Assembly (NCBI GenBank): GCA_023458915.1
Contig: JAEWWM010000053.1
Coordinates: forward strand, 1 to 31,506
Source: Bacillota bacterium
GTDB lineage: Bacteria; Bacillota; Clostridia; Oscillospirales; Acutalibacteraceae
DNA length: 31,506 nucleotides
Direction of reading: 5' to 3'
Shown here: one piece after another, positions 16,172 to 23,608 of the stretch
Numbering within the stretch: position 1 is the stretch's first letter
Layout of the letters: each line of letters starts with the position of its first letter
Translations under genes and position numbers: made by a program
The notes under the pieces: model-generated
What the model saw: the letters and a program-made list of their open reading frames with translations, nothing else
What the model was told of the DNA's origin: nothing
Database searches by the model: none

Positions 16172-17161
16172 CTATCTTGGCTTAATTATACCTAAATTAT
16201 TATATACTCTTTGCATATAGAACATATCTGATTTTAAAGCTTTTATGTCAGAATCAAATTTATTTAAAGCATTTGATTGAGTGGAGAAAACCAAATTATT
16301 GCAGTCTATTCTGCTTGCAAGATATTTTTGCATAAAACTTGTTAGCTGAAGTTCGTCGATACTAACAGGGTTCATTCCACCTGCAACACACTTTCCTTCG
16401 TTTTTTTGTTCTTCCCAGCGGAAATTAAGAAACCCTAAAACAAGAGACGTATCGATTGGGCTTTGCAGCACATACTTCAAAGGGCTGCCTATGTTTAGTT
16501 GAGAATGATACCTGTTATGAAAACATTGCATGGTATCTCTAAAAGCAGCTGTTTGTTCTGTCCAATGCTGGCGCGATTGATATTGTGCATAACCAAAAGG
16601 TACATGTTTGTAACCATTTTCAATAGCTATGTTAGCAAAGGCAATTTCCATGACCATTTTACAACAAGTACAGATGGCCGGGTATCCCAAAATTTGTTTG
16701 TTTGCTTTGGCTTGGCTTACTACATATTTAGAAAAAAAAGATGAGAGATCAACAAAAAAATGTTGAGCATTGTTGCATAATGATTTTTTTAGCAGGCGTT
16801 TTGCCTGCACGCTTGAGTTTCGACCAGTGTCGTTGAGAGCTAACCCCGTTGTAGCAGTAAGTAACACACATTTTCTATTTGGAAAGCTATACACAGTTAT
16901 TGCTGCCAATAATGTAGAATCTCTACCACCTGAAAACGGAATTAAAATATCACCCGAATCACTATAGAAAAACTTAAGACTTTCCACGGCTTTTTCGTAA
17001 AGCAATTGTGCACGTTTTAAAAGCTGCGAATCATCAAGTGCCAACAATTCTTTGACGTTAGCTACAGTAGCTGGATCTATGTTTTTTTGTTTTAATTTTG
17101 TTTGAAAAGCACCCCCCCTCAATTTTTTGAGAGTTTCTGCAAAAGCGGGTGTAATGGTCAT
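16172..17161 (-). CDS. PP-loop ATPase (AANH superfamily) with CxCC cysteines
   Basis: A 329-residue protein carrying the PP-loop S-G-G-R-D-S at residues 77-82, which binds ATP and adenylates a substrate. A helical N-terminal region of 70 residues precedes it. Downstream C-T-C-C-K at 164-168 offers three close cysteines, which could bind a metal or Fe-S cluster or carry sulfur as in thiolation enzymes of this superfamily. I cannot assign it to tRNA thiolation, QueC, LarE or PAPS-reductase groups with confidence. The ATG overlaps the kinase stop by 4 nt (ATGA), with GAGGAAAG inside the kinase end, so the two products are made together and probably act in one pathway. Confidence 0.75.
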   Translation of the reverse strand: MTITPAFAETLKKLRGGAFQTKLKQKNIDPATVANVKELLALDDSQLLKRAQLLYEKAVESLKFFYSDSGDILIPFSGGRDSTLLAAITVYSFPNRKCVLLTATTGLALNDTGRNSSVQAKRLLKKSLCNNAQHFFVDLSSFFSKYVVSQAKANKQILGYPAICTCCKMVMEIAFANIAIENGYKHVPFGYAQYQSRQHWTEQTAAFRDTMQCFHNRYHSQLNIGSPLKYVLQSPIDTSLVLGFLNFRWEEQKNEGKCVAGGMNPVSIDELQLTSFMQKYLASRIDCNNLVFSTQSNALNKFDSDIKALKSDMFYMQRVYNNLGIIKPR

Positions 17162-18333
17162 GATAGTCTTTCCTCAAGTTGGAATTCAGGTGAAAATTGT
17201 ATTCCATACCTCGCATTTGAATTGAAGTTTAACCCAAGCTTTGAAAAAATATTATCAGCTTTCTCTTTTGAAATACCGGTTGAAGCTCCAATTTGGCCAA
17301 CGCATAAGCATCCCAACACGTTTCCTAATAGAACAGCATCCTCTACTGATTTGCCTTTTGCGAGACCATAACTAAATCCACCAACAAAAGCATCGCCAGC
17401 CCCTGCTGAATCTACACAGATTGTCTTAATAGCAGGGATTATTTTTGGTTCCTTACCAGTTTGTTTTACTAATGCGCCTTCAGAACCGTTTTTTATAATT
17501 ACGTTGCGAAATCCTAAATTTTCTAATTTTTGTGATTGAATTTCAATATCTTTTTCACCTGTTATAACTTCTGCTTCAAAGCTGTTCGGGATAAAATAGT
17601 CAATAAATGGTGCTACACCGCTCAGCAAATTAATTGTATCCTCGATTGCAAAATTTCGCACATTAGCAGAAGTGTCTACGACAATGGTTTTTTTCATAAT
17701 TTTTAAAATAGATAACATTTCTTTCATATCTTTTTCCATGTTCGGCAAAAGAAATAATTCGGAAATCACCACAACCTTACTTTGCAGGAGCTTTTCCATA
17801 ACTTTTGGTGAAAAGCTTACCGTTCCGTTTCCGCCAACAAACGTTACTCCCAGCGTTTTTCCGTTTGAGGGTATAAACAAAATTGTAGTTCCTGTTCCAG
17901 TATTTTTGTTTTGAATTAACCCAGCAGTATCCACATTTTCTTCTTTTAATTTTTTCAATATTATATTCGCCTGTTCGTCTTCTCCAATAACACCTACTGC
18001 AAGCGTTTTTATGCCATCACCCATGCGCGCTGCTGCAATTGCTGCGTTGCAAGCGCCTCCTCCGGTTGTGATTTTACAGTCAGAAAGAAAAGTAAGTTCC
18101 GTGGGCGACGGAGCTCCAGCAAATCCATTTAAGGCAACATCAACAGAATATGTACCCACGAAAGCTATGTCGTATAGCTCATCCGCCATTTCTGGACTAC
18201 TGCAATTGCTCCAACTCAGATTGTACATAGAAATATTTGTTTCTGGGATTTCTTGAGCAACAACCGTTACCATGAAAAACGAAAATACTGTCACCAACAT
18301 GACTGCCATTGTATCTTTGAATAGTTTTTTCAA
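17158..18333 (-). CDS. PfkB-family sugar/nucleoside kinase with an apparent signal peptide
   Basis: From residue about 54 the protein is a normal PfkB (ribokinase) fold: Y-D-I-A-F-V-G at the first strand, the G-G-G-A-C-N-A-A-I-A-A-A-R-M-G signature, and the ATP/catalytic motif D-S-A-G-A-G-D-A-F near the C terminus. Ahead of it lies a textbook signal peptide: M-K-K-L-F-K, a hydrophobic core of about 17 residues, and V-V-A before Q-E. The start is TTG 18333, fixed by GGAGGAG 9 nt upstream; a TTG at 18351 lies inside that region. An exported ATP-dependent kinase would be surprising, so the helix may anchor the enzyme facing the cytoplasm, or be a recent fusion. A 20-residue C-terminal tail overlaps the next gene. 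Confidence 0.85.
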   Translation of the reverse strand: MKKLFKDTMAVMLVTVFSFFMVTVVAQEIPETNISMYNLSWSNCSSPEMADELYDIAFVGTYSVDVALNGFAGAPSPTELTFLSDCKITTGGGACNAAIAAARMGDGIKTLAVGVIGEDEQANIILKKLKEENVDTAGLIQNKNTGTGTTILFIPSNGKTLGVTFVGGNGTVSFSPKVMEKLLQSKVVVISELFLLPNMEKDMKEMLSILKIMKKTIVVDTSANVRNFAIEDTINLLSGVAPFIDYFIPNSFEAEVITGEKDIEIQSQKLENLGFRNVIIKNGSEGALVKQTGKEPKIIPAIKTICVDSAGAGDAFVGGFSYGLAKGKSVEDAVLLGNVLGCLCVGQIGASTGISKEKADNIFSKLGLNFNSNARYGIQFSPEFQLEERLS

Positions 18334-18375
18334 AACAGGTCTCTCCTCCAAATATAATCAAAAATGCTTTTTTGA

Positions 18376-19131
18376 CTATAACCTTTTTATGAAGTTAATC
18401 GTGTGGTCTAACGCAACTTTAAAATGTTTTCTATTATCAAAAAAACCGTGTGTACCGTTTTCAACAGTTATGAGTTTTGAATTTGGACTTTGCTCTGCTG
18501 CTTTTGTGCTGTTTTCTAAAAAGCTAACCTCATCCTTGGCTCCATGTATAAATAGTTTAGCTAATATATTGTTTTTTAATTTCCCCAAAGGCTTATATTT
18601 TTTTGACTCTAACATTAGCTCTTTACTTAACTTGCATACCCTACCAGCCTTACTTATTTTCTTAATATATCCTTTTTCCAACGCTTCATTTATACTTTTT
18701 TCTGTAAATATATTTGATTTTTCATATATTGTGATGGGATACCATAATATTAAACCAATTATGTCTACATACTTGTCATAATCGATCAGCGAAAGAATGC
18801 TTGCTCCCATACTAGCGCCCAAAAGAACTATTTTATTATATTTTAATTTTTGTATAAGCTCTATTGTTGCTTCCAAATCATTTATCATCGAGGTTATTGA
18901 TACTTCTATGAAGTCTAAGGTATTTTCTCCATGACCTCTAAAATCAAATCTAAAGCTATCGATACCACGATCATTTAGCGCTTTATATAACTCAACAAAA
19001 TTGCCTCTTTCGTTGCTGTCGCTCCGAATTCCGTGACACATAATTACACAGACATTATTACGGGTATTATTTTTTTCTAAAATACCATTTAACTCTATGC
19101 CGTCGCTTGTTTTAAAAAAGTATTTTTTCAT
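18376..19131 (-). CDS. Alpha/beta hydrolase (serine esterase/acyl hydrolase type)
   Basis: A 251-residue alpha/beta hydrolase. The oxyanion region is C-H-G-I-R-S-D at about 32-38, the nucleophile elbow is G-A-S-M-G with Ser107, the acid is in H-G-A-K-D-E and the histidine in N-G-T-H-G-F. No signal peptide is present, so it should act in the cytosol on an ester, thioester or amide that cannot be inferred. CAGGAG lies 10 nt before the ATG. It sits between the iron alcohol dehydrogenase (75 nt) and the kinase (42 nt) on the same strand. A dipeptidyl-peptidase-like or feruloyl-esterase-like role would also fit the sequence. Confidence 0.85.
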   Translation of the reverse strand: MKKYFFKTSDGIELNGILEKNNTRNNVCVIMCHGIRSDSNERGNFVELYKALNDRGIDSFRFDFRGHGENTLDFIEVSITSMINDLEATIELIQKLKYNKIVLLGASMGASILSLIDYDKYVDIIGLILWYPITIYEKSNIFTEKSINEALEKGYIKKISKAGRVCKLSKELMLESKKYKPLGKLKNNILAKLFIHGAKDEVSFLENSTKAAEQSPNSKLITVENGTHGFFDNRKHFKVALDHTINFIKRL

Positions 19132-19206
19132 TCACCAAAAACTCCTGTTTATTAGCTCTTATTACGGGTTCGGTTTGTTAAGCACAAATTCTATTCAGCA
19201 CAAACT

Positions 19207-20361
19207 TTATAAAGCTAATTTTAAAATTTCGACAACATCTTCTTTATGTATTTTTCTAAAAGAACCCCTACCTTTCGTGTTCACTTTTTCAACTATTTTT
19301 TCTATGTCTTTCACTGATATATTCACTTCATCCAAGCTAACTGGCGCACCCAAGTTGTGGAAATACTCTTTCGTTTTCTCTACCCCCTCTAGTGCTATTT
19401 CTTCATCCGTTTTGCCTTCTGTTTTCACATTCCAGATATTAACAGCATATTTTTTGAATTTATCTACTGCGTTTTTATAAACATATTTCATCCAAGCCGG
19501 AAATAATATGGCTATACCTGCTCCGTGCGGTATGTCAAATATACCGCTTAACGTGTTTTCTATCACGTGGCTTATCCAATCCTGTTCTTTACCTGACCCT
19601 ATAAGCCTGTTCCACGCCAGAGTGCCGCACCACATCAAATTTGCTCTTGCATTATAGTTGTTTAAATCATTTATAACTATATTTAGATTTTCTATTATTG
19701 TTCTGATAATACTTTCGGATAAATTATCGCTCAAATTTGGTGTGTTAGGAAAACTGAAGTACTGTTCAAACACATGGACCAACATGTCAATACCGCCATA
19801 CACGGTTTGACTTAGGGGAACGCTATATGTGTAAGTTGGGTCTAAAATAGAAAATTTCGGGTATAACAAATCATTAGTAATATTTAACTTTTCTTTTGTT
19901 TCCCATTTTGTAATAACGGAATTAGGATTCATTTCTGTTCCTGTTGCAGCTAAAGTTAATATCGTTCCGACAGGTAAGGTTTCGGTTGGTTTTGCTTTTT
20001 TTAGATAAAAACCCCACACATCTAAGTCTGTTTTACTTCCTATAGCAACAGCTTTTGAACAATCTATTGTGCTTCCACCACCAACAGCTAATATGAAATC
20101 TACGTTGTTTTCTTTGCAAATATTTATTCCTTCATATACTTTGTCTAATCTAGGATTTGGTACTATTTCGCTTAATTCGAAAATATTTTTGTTTTCTTCT
20201 TTTAGTATTTTGACTACAGTGTTATAAATTCCAATTTGTTTAACAACAGGATCATAAACTAACAGTATGTTTTCGTAAGTTTTTATGTTTTCTTTCAAAC
20301 TTAATATTGCGTTTTCTCCAAAAAATATTTGTGTAGGATTATAAAAACTAAAATTATTCAT
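19207..20361 (-). CDS. Iron-containing alcohol dehydrogenase (BdhA/YugJ type)
   Basis: A 384-residue group III alcohol dehydrogenase that should interconvert an aldehyde or ketone and alcohol with NAD(P)H. The dinucleotide site is G-G-G-S-T-I-D-C near residue 93; the substrate-side A-A-T-G-T-E-M-N and the metal ligands in the G-G-I-D-M-L-V-H-V-F-E-Q-Y and D-I-P-H-G-A-G-I segments are all present. Closest in type to NADPH-dependent butanol dehydrogenases. ATG 20361 is chosen because AAAGGGTGAT, an extended Shine-Dalgarno, ends about 6 nt before it; a GTG four codons earlier lies inside that site. It is 51 nt after the radical-SAM-like gene. Confidence 0.92.
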   Translation of the reverse strand: MNNFSFYNPTQIFFGENAILSLKENIKTYENILLVYDPVVKQIGIYNTVVKILKEENKNIFELSEIVPNPRLDKVYEGINICKENNVDFILAVGGGSTIDCSKAVAIGSKTDLDVWGFYLKKAKPTETLPVGTILTLAATGTEMNPNSVITKWETKEKLNITNDLLYPKFSILDPTYTYSVPLSQTVYGGIDMLVHVFEQYFSFPNTPNLSDNLSESIIRTIIENLNIVINDLNNYNARANLMWCGTLAWNRLIGSGKEQDWISHVIENTLSGIFDIPHGAGIAILFPAWMKYVYKNAVDKFKKYAVNIWNVKTEGKTDEEIALEGVEKTKEYFHNLGAPVSLDEVNISVKDIEKIVEKVNTKGRGSFRKIHKEDVVEILKLAL

Positions 20362-20412
20362 AAAAACAATCACCCTTTAAAAAATTAATATTATGATGTG
20401 CAATTACTTTTG

Positions 20413-21561
20413 TTATTTTAAAAAACCACTTTTTATCTCCCAATCGAGTGTACTTCGCATTGATGTATCAAACGCGGTTTTCATATTTGGAAATTCTTCA
20501 TATAATTTTTCCAATTCTTTTGCTATTGCAAAAATATCCTCAGCAGACTGATGAGGATGATTGTGGAGTATTGCTTTGGCATCAGCATGAAACAGATTAG
20601 AAGCTACACCAATCCCATTTTCTGCCATAAATTTATTCCCGGCAATTGTATCTTCGATAGGCTCTAACCCCCAGACCAAACCGCAAAACACTTTGTACTC
20701 TCCCCATATCTTTTTTGCAGCGAAAAGAGAGTCCATCCATTTTGAATATCCATAAAGTTCAGATTTTCCACGGCAAACTCTTTTGAAAATGTCAGCATTA
20801 AAAATTTCAAGATTAAGTGCAATACTCGTAACTCCGGCATCATAAATTTCGTGCAGTAAATCTAAATCATGCGGTGGATGAGCAAGAAGATGTACTCTTG
20901 TCTTATTCTTCATCGATCTTGTCATCGCTCTGATAGGCTTAATTATTTTTTCTCGATACTCGCTGTCTGTTTCCGGAGAACCAGTGGTAATTGAATAAAG
21001 CGGAATATCTTTCCAAGGAATCGCCTCTATAAGCTCAATACATTCCTGAATTTGCGAATCTGAAAATTCTCTAGCCAAGTGTTTTCCAAGAGTATTTCTA
21101 GTACTTTTAATGCCGCAAAAGGAACAGGGTTTCCCCTTGCAAAAATAGTAGCAATCCGGACAAAAGAAGAACCCAACAGTATCCGCTCCTGATACTGTAA
21201 TTATACTTTGAGAGAGTCTTCCGTCACTTAAGGTCTTATCAAAATAGGCTGGGCGCTCAGGTAAATTTATTTCTGTAATAAATTTATCACCGCGATAAAG
21301 CTCAAAACCTATTTTATTTTTTGTTTTCAAAAGTGTGTAGCTGGATGTTTCTTTTCTGAGCAGAGCGCAGTTTACATTTTCAGACAGCAGTATTAATTGC
21401 GGGAACCTGTGTTTATTTAGAATCGATTTTGATGTTTGTCCATAAACAAACTGGTTATCATAGAATTTGTGAGGGCAATCTTCAAATATATCAATATCGA
21501 AATTTATTCTTTCCGATAATAGATCAATTTTTAAAAGGCTTGCTTCTTTGTTACTTAACAT
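20413..21561 (-). CDS. Radical-SAM-like Fe-S protein with non-canonical cysteine spacing
   Basis: A protein of about 382 residues. Five cysteines cluster at 134, 137, 141, 146 and 149 (C-P-D-C-Y-Y-F-C-K-G-K-P-C-S-F-C-G). The last three are C-x4-C-x2-C, not the standard C-x3-C-x2-C of radical SAM enzymes; the C-S-F-C-G end is otherwise typical. After it the sequence has TIM-barrel features: I-T-T-G-S-P-E like the SAM-binding G-G-E strand, and S-I-A-L-N-L-E-I-F near residue 245. The first 130 residues are an unassigned domain. The ATG at 21561 fits GAGG 7 nt upstream better than 21567. I read it as a radical SAM enzyme; the reaction is unknown. Confidence 0.75.
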   Translation of the reverse strand: MLSNKEASLLKIDLLSERINFDIDIFEDCPHKFYDNQFVYGQTSKSILNKHRFPQLILLSENVNCALLRKETSSYTLLKTKNKIGFELYRGDKFITEINLPERPAYFDKTLSDGRLSQSIITVSGADTVGFFFCPDCYYFCKGKPCSFCGIKSTRNTLGKHLAREFSDSQIQECIELIEAIPWKDIPLYSITTGSPETDSEYREKIIKPIRAMTRSMKNKTRVHLLAHPPHDLDLLHEIYDAGVTSIALNLEIFNADIFKRVCRGKSELYGYSKWMDSLFAAKKIWGEYKVFCGLVWGLEPIEDTIAGNKFMAENGIGVASNLFHADAKAILHNHPHQSAEDIFAIAKELEKLYEEFPNMKTAFDTSMRSTLDWEIKSGFLK

Positions 21562-21587
21562 TAACATTCCTCTTCGGTTTAAATATC

Positions 21588-22262
21588 TTAATTTCTGTTG
21601 CTTAAATGCAACAATTTCTTTAATTCGCTAAAACTATCTATCAGATACGTCGGATTCAGCAATAACAAATTTTCTTTTGTATCATATCCGCCGTAGGTCA
21701 CGGCGATTGTGTCAATTTCTGCGTTTTTTCCTGCAAGAATATCCGTTTTGCTATCTCCTACGATAACAGTATCTTCTTTCAATGTGTTTAAGTCACCTAT
21801 AATATAGTTAATAGTTTCCGGATCAGGTTTATGCTTAAAGTTGCTTTCTTCTGTACCTACAACCAAATCAAAACAAACTAAGTCAAAATGCTTCAACATT
21901 TTGTTTACTGCTCTTTCTGTTTTTCTTGAACAAATTGCCGTCAAGAAGCCTTGTTTTCTGAGTCTCGCTATCGTATCTTTCACTTTCGGAAAAAGAACAG
22001 TACTGTCCAAAAAGTGCTCTTGATCTATATAATATTGAATAAATAGTTTTGTGAACTCTTTTGCTAAGTGTTTTTTGTTTAACGGTAAAATTACTTCAAA
22101 TATATATTCCAAAGAAAATCCATCAAACCTTTGAAATTCTTCTTTACTAATTTCTAAACCGGCATTTTCTTTTAAAACAGAATTAATAGCGGAAATAACA
22201 TCTTGTCTGCTATCCCATAACGTTCCATCTGCATCAAATATAACTAATTTTTTTCTTATAAT
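21588..22262 (-). CDS. HAD-family phosphatase (Gph/PgmB-like), apparent AUU start
   Basis: The full HAD motif set is visible only if translation starts upstream of the first TTG (22112). Motif I F-D-A-D-G-T-L has nucleophile D10, motif II is I-C-S-R-K-T, motif III is K-H-K-P-D-P-E, and motif IV is V-G-D-S-K-T-D-I. Between the in-frame stop at 22289 and motif I there is no ATG, GTG or TTG. GAGG (22274-22271) lies 8 nt before ATT 22262, giving 224 residues beginning M-I-R-K-K-L-V-I-F-D. A TTG start at 22112 would lack the catalytic aspartate. It should hydrolyse a small sugar or nucleotide phosphate in the cytosol. First gene of the accessory run. Confidence 0.85.
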   Translation of the reverse strand: MIRKKLVIFDADGTLWDSRQDVISAINSVLKENAGLEISKEEFQRFDGFSLEYIFEVILPLNKKHLAKEFTKLFIQYYIDQEHFLDSTVLFPKVKDTIARLRKQGFLTAICSRKTERAVNKMLKHFDLVCFDLVVGTEESNFKHKPDPETINYIIGDLNTLKEDTVIVGDSKTDILAGKNAEIDTIAVTYGGYDTKENLLLLNPTYLIDSFSELKKLLHLSNRN

Positions 22263-22278
22263 GACTTTCGCCTCTTTC
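22260..22278 (-). promoter_or_regulatory. Ribosome binding site and AUU start of the HAD gene
   Basis: Minus-strand AAAGAGGCG followed by AAAGTC and ATT (22262-22260). The GAGG-to-ATT spacing is 8 nt. The next codon is ATA (22259), spaced 11 nt, which is the alternative start. Confidence 0.5.
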
Positions 22279-22396
22279 TTTTTATTTTATACCGTGTTTT
22301 TCAACTCAACCTTAAGGTTATGTACAGAATAAATCATATTAATATGTAAACTAACGAATATAACTTATTTTTAAAAATCACTTCCATTTAAATTAC

Positions 22397-22425
22397 ATTA
22401 TAAATCAAAATTAAAAATTTTACAA
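22397..22425 (-). promoter_or_regulatory. Sigma-A-type promoter of the accessory operon
   Basis: Minus-strand TTGTAA (22425-22420), a 17-nt spacer and a perfect TATAAT (22402-22397). It predicts a start near 22390 and a leader of about 128 nt before the HAD gene. The leader contains the perfect 12-nt palindrome AACCTTAAGGTT at 22308-22319. A second TATAAA closer to the gene lacks a good -35. Confidence 0.6.
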
Positions 22426-22544
22426 TTATTTCCAACTATATTTTACAAAATTTACCTATTGCCTAAATGTTGAAAACCGAGAGATTTGTGTTTTATGCAA
22501 TATCAACAAACAAAGTGTAATAACTAAGTAAAAAAGCAGCCAAT

Positions 22545-22573
22545 AAAAAAGGTATTGTCTAGTAGGCAATACC
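22545..22573 (-). terminator. Intrinsic terminator downstream of the cupin gene
   Basis: On the minus strand GGTATTGCC (22573-22565) pairs with the G-T-tolerant complement GACAATACC (22559-22551), loop of 5, followed by TTTTTT (22550-22545). It lies about 100 nt after the cupin stop and separates it from the accessory operon promoter. Confidence 0.8.
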
Positions 22574-22675
22574 ATGTTTGTTATACCTGATTTCTAATAT
22601 TTGAATTACAATGTAAGGGTTTGTTTTTTTATATCATATGGCTGGTTTTTAAACTATATTCTCTGGCTGGTTTTT

Positions 22676-23122
22676 TTACTTGACAAATACATGAGCTTCA
22701 GCGATTGCTTTAGTCTGATGAATTGCTCCTTTTGGATGTTTCGGCGGCGCATAAATTGAGTATAGTTTTAAAGGTATCCTTCCCACGTTTGTTACGTTAT
22801 GCCAAGTTTCTGATGGCACAAATATAGCAAACCCGTCTCTAACCTTCATCTGATAATTAAGATTGTTTTGAGCTTCCCCCATTTGAACCAAACCAAATCC
22901 TTGTTCTATGCGTAAAAATTGATCTACACCATGATGAATTTCTAAACCTATGTCTCCGCCTACAGGTATACTCATGAGAGTGGTTTGTAAATGTGAACCA
23001 GTCCAAATTGTAACTCTATAATTGTTGTTTGATTTAGTTGCTTTATCGATATCAATTACGTACGGTTCACCACCATGATCAACTGTATTCATAAAGCCGT
23101 TTTGCATAATATTTCTATTCAT
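22676..23122 (-). CDS. Cupin domain protein
   Basis: A 148-residue single cupin barrel. Motif 1 reads G-L-E-I-H-H-G-V-D-Q-F-L-R-I-E-Q-G near residue 60-76 and motif 2 P-S-E-T-W-H-N-V near residue 108. Together they give metal ligands His, His, Glu/Gln and His. This short type is common in Firmicutes and resembles sugar-phosphate isomerase-like or quercetinase-like cupins; no reaction is assigned. AGGAGGAG precedes the ATG. The gene is flanked by its own downstream terminator and by the terminator of the preceding unit, so it is a single-gene transcript. A TATAAT on the minus strand (about 23185-23190) may be its -10. Confidence 0.9.
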   Translation of the reverse strand: MNRNIMQNGFMNTVDHGGEPYVIDIDKATKSNNNYRVTIWTGSHLQTTLMSIPVGGDIGLEIHHGVDQFLRIEQGFGLVQMGEAQNNLNYQMKVRDGFAIFVPSETWHNVTNVGRIPLKLYSIYAPPKHPKGAIHQTKAIAEAHVFVK

Positions 23123-23253
23123 TTTGCTCCTCCTAGTTAAATTCTTTTCTAATATATATTTTATTCAAAAATTTGTTTTTTGGTTTATTATAAGTATCAA
23201 AAACAGCGTATAAATATAATTCGATATGTGCACAATATCCTTTAGTTCAACCA

Positions 23254-23299
23254 CAAAAAAACAGCCTATCTGAAGCTTTTTTGCTTTCAAGTAAGCTGT
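23254..23299 (-). terminator. Intrinsic terminator after the recombinase fragment
   Basis: On the minus strand ACAGC (23299-23295) pairs with GCTGT (23265-23261); inside it TTGAAAGC pairs with GCTTCA around an A-rich loop; TTTTTTT (23260-23254) follows. It would end transcripts coming from the CYTH gene and the fragment after it. Confidence 0.75.
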
Positions 23300-23333
23300 A
23301 ATTTTATAATTAATTTAGTTGATATTAAGTTAT

Positions 23334-23597
23334 CTAAATTTCACGAAGCACCTCCAAACTAATGTCAATTTCATGTCCGTTTTTGAAAATAAAAACAACT
23401 TTGAAATTAATGTCTACGATAATTTTATCAACTAAACTGCTGAACAGTTTTTCCTCAAAGCTGCCAAACGTAAATACTTTAAATAAACCGTCATTAATTT
23501 CATAAATAAATTCATTTTTTATATTTTCCAGTGGACTATAAATCAGGTTTTTTCTGATTTTAGAAAACCATATTACTATTTTTTCATAAGCTTCCAA
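23334..23597 (-). pseudogene. C-terminal fragment of a serine site-specific recombinase
   Basis: The 87-codon frame from TTG 23597 has no usual N-terminal domain. Its second half, F-E-E-K-L-F-S-S-L-V-D-K-I-I-V then V-V-F-I-F-K-N-G-H-E-I, matches the last beta-rich stretch of large serine recombinases and related transposon resolvases (x-L-V-E-K-I-I-V, then F-x-F-K-x-G-x-E-I). The catalytic serine domain, recombinase domain and zinc ribbon are absent, so it cannot be active. It lies 11 nt after the CYTH gene stop. It is probably the scar of a lost integrative element; a small independent protein is less likely. Confidence 0.55.
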
Positions 23598-23608
23598 TAA
23601 AAATCACT

